Positions 6,903 to 9,260 of a stretch of 9,260 nucleotides of DNA are shown piece after piece. A program made the translations under genes and the position numbers. Positions within the stretch are counted from its first letter, which is position 1; each line of letters starts with the position of its first letter. This DNA comes from Deltaproteobacteria bacterium RBG_16_54_18 (GTDB taxonomy: Bacteria; Desulfobacterota; B13-G15; RBG-16-54-18): assembly GCA_001797935.1 (NCBI GenBank), contig MGQT01000026.1, positions 1-9,260 of the forward strand, in the 5' to 3' direction. The notes below the pieces were generated by a model. The model was not told where the DNA came from. It ran no database searches and saw only the letters and a list, made by a program, of their open reading frames with translations.

Positions 6903-7582
6903 GGCGCTCGCGGTCTCCCCACATTCGGGTGCAGGGCCTGAAGAAAGTTTTCACCAAGGAGGGAGCGGAGATCTTCGCCCTCAAGGGAATTGACCTCATG
7001 GTGGAGCACGGGGAGATGGTGGTGATCGTGGGGCCTTCCGGGGCAGGGAAGACGACGCTCCTGCATATCCTGGGTACGCTGGACAGACCTTCCGAAGGCA
7101 AGGTCTTGTATCAGCAAGAAGATGTCTTCTCACGGTCGGAGAATGGCTTGGCCGCCTTGAGGAACCGGGAGATTGGCTTTGTCTTTCAATTTCATAATCT
7201 TCTGCCGGAGTTTGACGCCTTGGAGAATGTCATGATGCCCGCACTAATTCAGGGGGTGGCTAAAAAAGAGGCGCAGGCAATGGCCGCGGAGGTCTTAGGG
7301 GAGGTAGGTCTTAAGAACCGGATAGGTCACAAGCCGGGAGAACTCTCCGGCGGCGAGCAGCAGCGGGTGGCGGTTGCCAGGGCCCTGATCTTGCGTCCCG
7401 CCCTCCTCTTGGCCGATGAGCCGACCGGGAATCTGGACAGCACAACCGGGGAACGCGTCATGCAGCTTATCTTCTCCCTGAACCAGGAGAAGGGGGTGAC
7501 GCTGATTCTCGTTACCCACAATGAATCTTTGGCCAGCCGTTTCCCGCGGCAGCTCACGCTGGCAGACGGCAGGGTGATCTGA
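6893..7582 (+). CDS. lolD: Lipoprotein-releasing ABC transporter ATP-binding protein LolD
   Basis: This 229-residue ATPase should bind the cytosolic face of the LolC-type permease and power lipoprotein release from the inner membrane. All ABC motifs are intact: Walker A GPSGAGKT (47-54), Q-loop Gln99 in VFQFHNLLPEF, signature LSGGE (151-155), Walker B LLLADE (171-176) followed by the D-loop NLD, and H-loop His209. FQFHNLLPEFDALENVMMP is typical of LolD rather than of amino-acid or metal transport ATPases. The length matches the family. The GTG start is backed by a perfect AGGAGG. It overlaps the cyclic-nucleotide-binding gene by ten bases and is separated from its permease gene by that gene, although lolC and lolD are usually adjacent. 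MacB/FtsE-type ATPases are close relatives, but the neighbours (LolC, BamA) favour LolD. Confidence 0.93.
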   Translation: MAVRRSRSPHIRVQGLKKVFTKEGAEIFALKGIDLMVEHGEMVVIVGPSGAGKTTLLHILGTLDRPSEGKVLYQQEDVFSRSENGLAALRNREIGFVFQFHNLLPEFDALENVMMPALIQGVAKKEAQAMAAEVLGEVGLKNRIGHKPGELSGGEQQRVAVARALILRPALLLADEPTGNLDSTTGERVMQLIFSLNQEKGVTLILVTHNESLASRFPRQLTLADGRVI

Positions 7583-7589
7583 AAAGTAG

Positions 7590-7618
7590 TTTACAAACGT
7601 ATGAATATCTGCTATGAA
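7590..7618 (+). promoter_or_regulatory. Candidate internal promoter for bamA
   Basis: TTTACA (7590-7595) and TATGAA (7613-7618) are separated by exactly 17 bases and match five and four of six sigma-70 consensus positions. A transcript would start near 7625, about 30 bases before the GTG of bamA. This is the only gap over ten bases in the run from lysS onward, and there is no terminator in it, so the promoter would add to read-through. Confidence 0.4.
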
Positions 7619-7629
7619 AGGTAACCTTT
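7617..7629. promoter_or_regulatory. 13-base palindrome at the expected bamA transcript start
   Basis: AAAGGTAACCTTT is a perfect palindrome with six-base arms around a central A. It touches the candidate -10 box and covers the predicted start site, a classic repressor position. As RNA the loop would be too tight for a strong hairpin, and no T-run follows, so a terminator is unlikely. TGAAAGG, which spans its left arm, recurs 22 bases downstream at 7637-7643, in the ribosome-site region. Confidence 0.35.
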
Positions 7630-7654
7630 GTACATCTGAAAGGGGTACATAATC

Positions 7655-9260
7655 GTGAAAGGACTAAGAGCGGTTGGTCTGATAGTGTCCTTTTTCCTGC
7701 TCATCTCCGTGTGTGCGGTGCTTGCCCAGGAGGGGATAATCAAGGAGATCGTGGTCCTGGGCAATGAACGGGTGGATCAGGGGACCATCCTCAAAGAGGT
7801 GCAGAGCAAGGTGGGGGAGACTTTTTCCAAAGAGCAGGTAGCCAAAGACATCAAGACCGTCTACGGCCTCGGGTTCTTTCAGGACGTACAGGTCGATGTA
7901 TCGCAGGCCAAAGAAGGGGTGATCGTTACCTTTATCGTCATCGAAAAACCCTTTGTGACGGATATTGTCATTGAGGGGAACGTCAAGCTGAACCAGCAGG
8001 ACATTGAAGGGGTCCTGGAAGTCAAACGGGATGCCGTCCTCGACATGGCCAAGGTGCGCTCCAGCGTACAAGGGATCAAGAAACTCTACGCTTCGAAGCG
8101 CTATTTTGGCAGCGAGGTGGAATATCGGGTCGAACTGGGGGAGAAGAACAGGGCAACTGTCTACTTCACCGTCGTGGAAGAAGGGGTTAAAGGGTATCTG
8201 ACCAAGATTGCCTTTATCGGGAACAAGGTCTTCGGGGCGAGGAAACTCAAGAGCATCATGCAGACCAAGGAAAAAGGGTTGACGTGGTGGTTCACCAGCG
8301 CGGGAAATCTGGAGACCGATGTCCTTGAGGTGGATGTCACCCGCATCAAGAGTCTGTACTACGATTACGGCTACGTAGTGGTTAAAGTGAGTAGTCCTGA
8401 GATCACCCTCAGCAAGAACAAGAAATCCATCCAGGTTACGATCAAGATCAATGAGGGTGAACAATATAAGCTCGGCAGCCTCGATGTAACCGGAGATATC
8501 TTGACCACCAGAGAGGACCTCTTGAAAGGATTCAAGAGTAAGGTCAACAAGGTCTATCGCTCCTCCCTGATACATAAAGACCTCCTGTGGCTGACCGATC
8601 AATATGCCGATAAGGGATATGCCTATGTCGATGTATCACCCCTCACCACGCTTGATCACGAGAAAAAACTGGTGCAAGTGACCTTCAATATACAGAAGGG
8701 TGTCAAGACCTTTATCAACCGCATAGAGATTGCGGGGAACACCAAAACCAGGGACAAGGTGATCAGGCGGGAGTTAAAGATAGCCGAAGGCGACCTGTAT
8801 AATGCCACCTTCATGAGAAAGAGCCGCGAGCGGGTCAAGCGGACGGGATTTTTTAAAGAGGTAGACTTTGCCCCCAGCCCTACCGAGAAGAAGGAGTTAA
8901 TCGATCTGGACGTCAAGGTTGAAGAGGCCAGCATGGGGAAGCTGGAATTCGGCGCCGGATACAGCAACTTCAGGGGGATCGTGGGGAGCGTGGGTCTGTC
9001 TCATGGGAATTTGTTCGGTCGTGGATACCATGCCTACGCCAAGGTGGAGTTGGGAGAGGATGTAATGAATTTTAAAGTCGGGTTCAACAACCCGCGCTTT
9101 TTTGATTCACCCTATTCCCTTGGTTTTGACGTCTTTAAACAGAAGGATGAATATGACGACTACAAAACCGACATCATAGGCGGGGATTTCAAGATTGGCA
9201 GGGAGCTCACCGATACCATCAGGGCAGACCTCACCTATCTCTTTGAAAAGGTACGGATAT
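7655..9260 (+). CDS. bamA: Outer-membrane protein assembly factor BamA (Omp85), N-terminal part
   Basis: BamA is the essential outer-membrane barrel that folds and inserts other beta-barrel proteins. The frame is open to the right edge, giving 535 residues of an expected roughly 750-850. Residues 1-24 form a signal peptide with probable cleavage at VLA-Q (24/25). Five POTRA domains follow at about 27-98, 99-176, 177-268, 269-349 and 350-425, each beginning with a strand containing an IxGN- or VxG-like turn (VLGN, IEGN, FIGN, VTGD, IAGN). The barrel begins near 427 (GKLEFGAGYSN), with SHGNLFGRGY and NNPRFFDSPYS as typical early-strand motifs. Five POTRA domains argue for BamA rather than TamA (three) or two-partner secretion (two). 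The start is a GTG with AAGGGG (7640-7645) nine bases upstream. It follows lolD by 72 bases, in a gap with its own candidate promoter. Confidence 0.95.
   Translation, partial: MKGLRAVGLIVSFFLLISVCAVLAQEGIIKEIVVLGNERVDQGTILKEVQSKVGETFSKEQVAKDIKTVYGLGFFQDVQVDVSQAKEGVIVTFIVIEKPFVTDIVIEGNVKLNQQDIEGVLEVKRDAVLDMAKVRSSVQGIKKLYASKRYFGSEVEYRVELGEKNRATVYFTVVEEGVKGYLTKIAFIGNKVFGARKLKSIMQTKEKGLTWWFTSAGNLETDVLEVDVTRIKSLYYDYGYVVVKVSSPEITLSKNKKSIQVTIKINEGEQYKLGSLDVTGDILTTREDLLKGFKSKVNKVYRSSLIHKDLLWLTDQYADKGYAYVDVSPLTTLDHEKKLVQVTFNIQKGVKTFINRIEIAGNTKTRDKVIRRELKIAEGDLYNATFMRKSRERVKRTGFFKEVDFAPSPTEKKELIDLDVKVEEASMGKLEFGAGYSNFRGIVGSVGLSHGNLFGRGYHAYAKVELGEDVMNFKVGFNNPRFFDSPYSLGFDVFKQKDEYDDYKTDIIGGDFKIGRELTDTIRADLTYLFEKVRI

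Noticed and set aside
7664..8602. Long minus-strand open frame (312 codons) opposite bamA
   Set aside because: It overlaps the five POTRA domains of BamA, whose frame is unmistakable. The antisense product has no recognisable motif.

Overview
The window looks like chromosomal core sequence from a Gram-negative bacterium, most plausibly a member of the Desulfobacterota / former Deltaproteobacteria or a neighbouring anaerobic lineage. BamA and the Lol lipoprotein-export genes require an outer membrane. The order lysS - lolC/E - lolD - bamA is one I recall from Geobacter-type genomes, and the thiolase-crotonase pair fits an anaerobic acyl-CoA metaboliser. The lineage is an inference. No tRNA, rRNA, CRISPR array, insertion sequence or phage gene was seen.

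Layout. (1) Bases 1-1563 hold the end of an acyl-CoA operon on the + strand: the C-terminal half of a thiolase, then a complete enoyl-CoA hydratase, closed by a strong intrinsic terminator. (2) Bases 1638-2816, on the - strand, hold a lone Do/HtrA-type periplasmic serine protease with one PDZ domain. (3) Bases 2817-2974 are a compact AT-rich divergent promoter region between the protease and lysS, with several short repeats. (4) From 2975 to the right edge, on the + strand, comes a tightly packed run: lysyl-tRNA synthetase, a LolC-type permease, a cytosolic TPR protein with two cyclic-nucleotide-binding domains, the ATPase LolD, and BamA, which runs off the edge. The first four genes overlap or nearly touch. 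Only lolD-bamA has a real gap (72 bases), and it carries a promoter-like sequence and a palindrome.

How the genes work together. LolC and LolD should form the inner-membrane ABC machine that releases lipoproteins to the periplasmic carrier, and those lipoproteins include BamA's own partners. BamA inserts beta-barrel proteins into the outer membrane, and the divergently transcribed HtrA protease would degrade misfolded envelope proteins. The unusual member is the TPR + double cyclic-nucleotide-binding protein, placed between the membrane and ATPase subunits of the Lol transporter and apparently co-translated with them. It has no DNA-binding domain, so it looks like a protein-level sensor. A role in linking a nucleotide signal to outer-membrane biogenesis is the most interesting hypothesis here, but the sequence alone does not show it.
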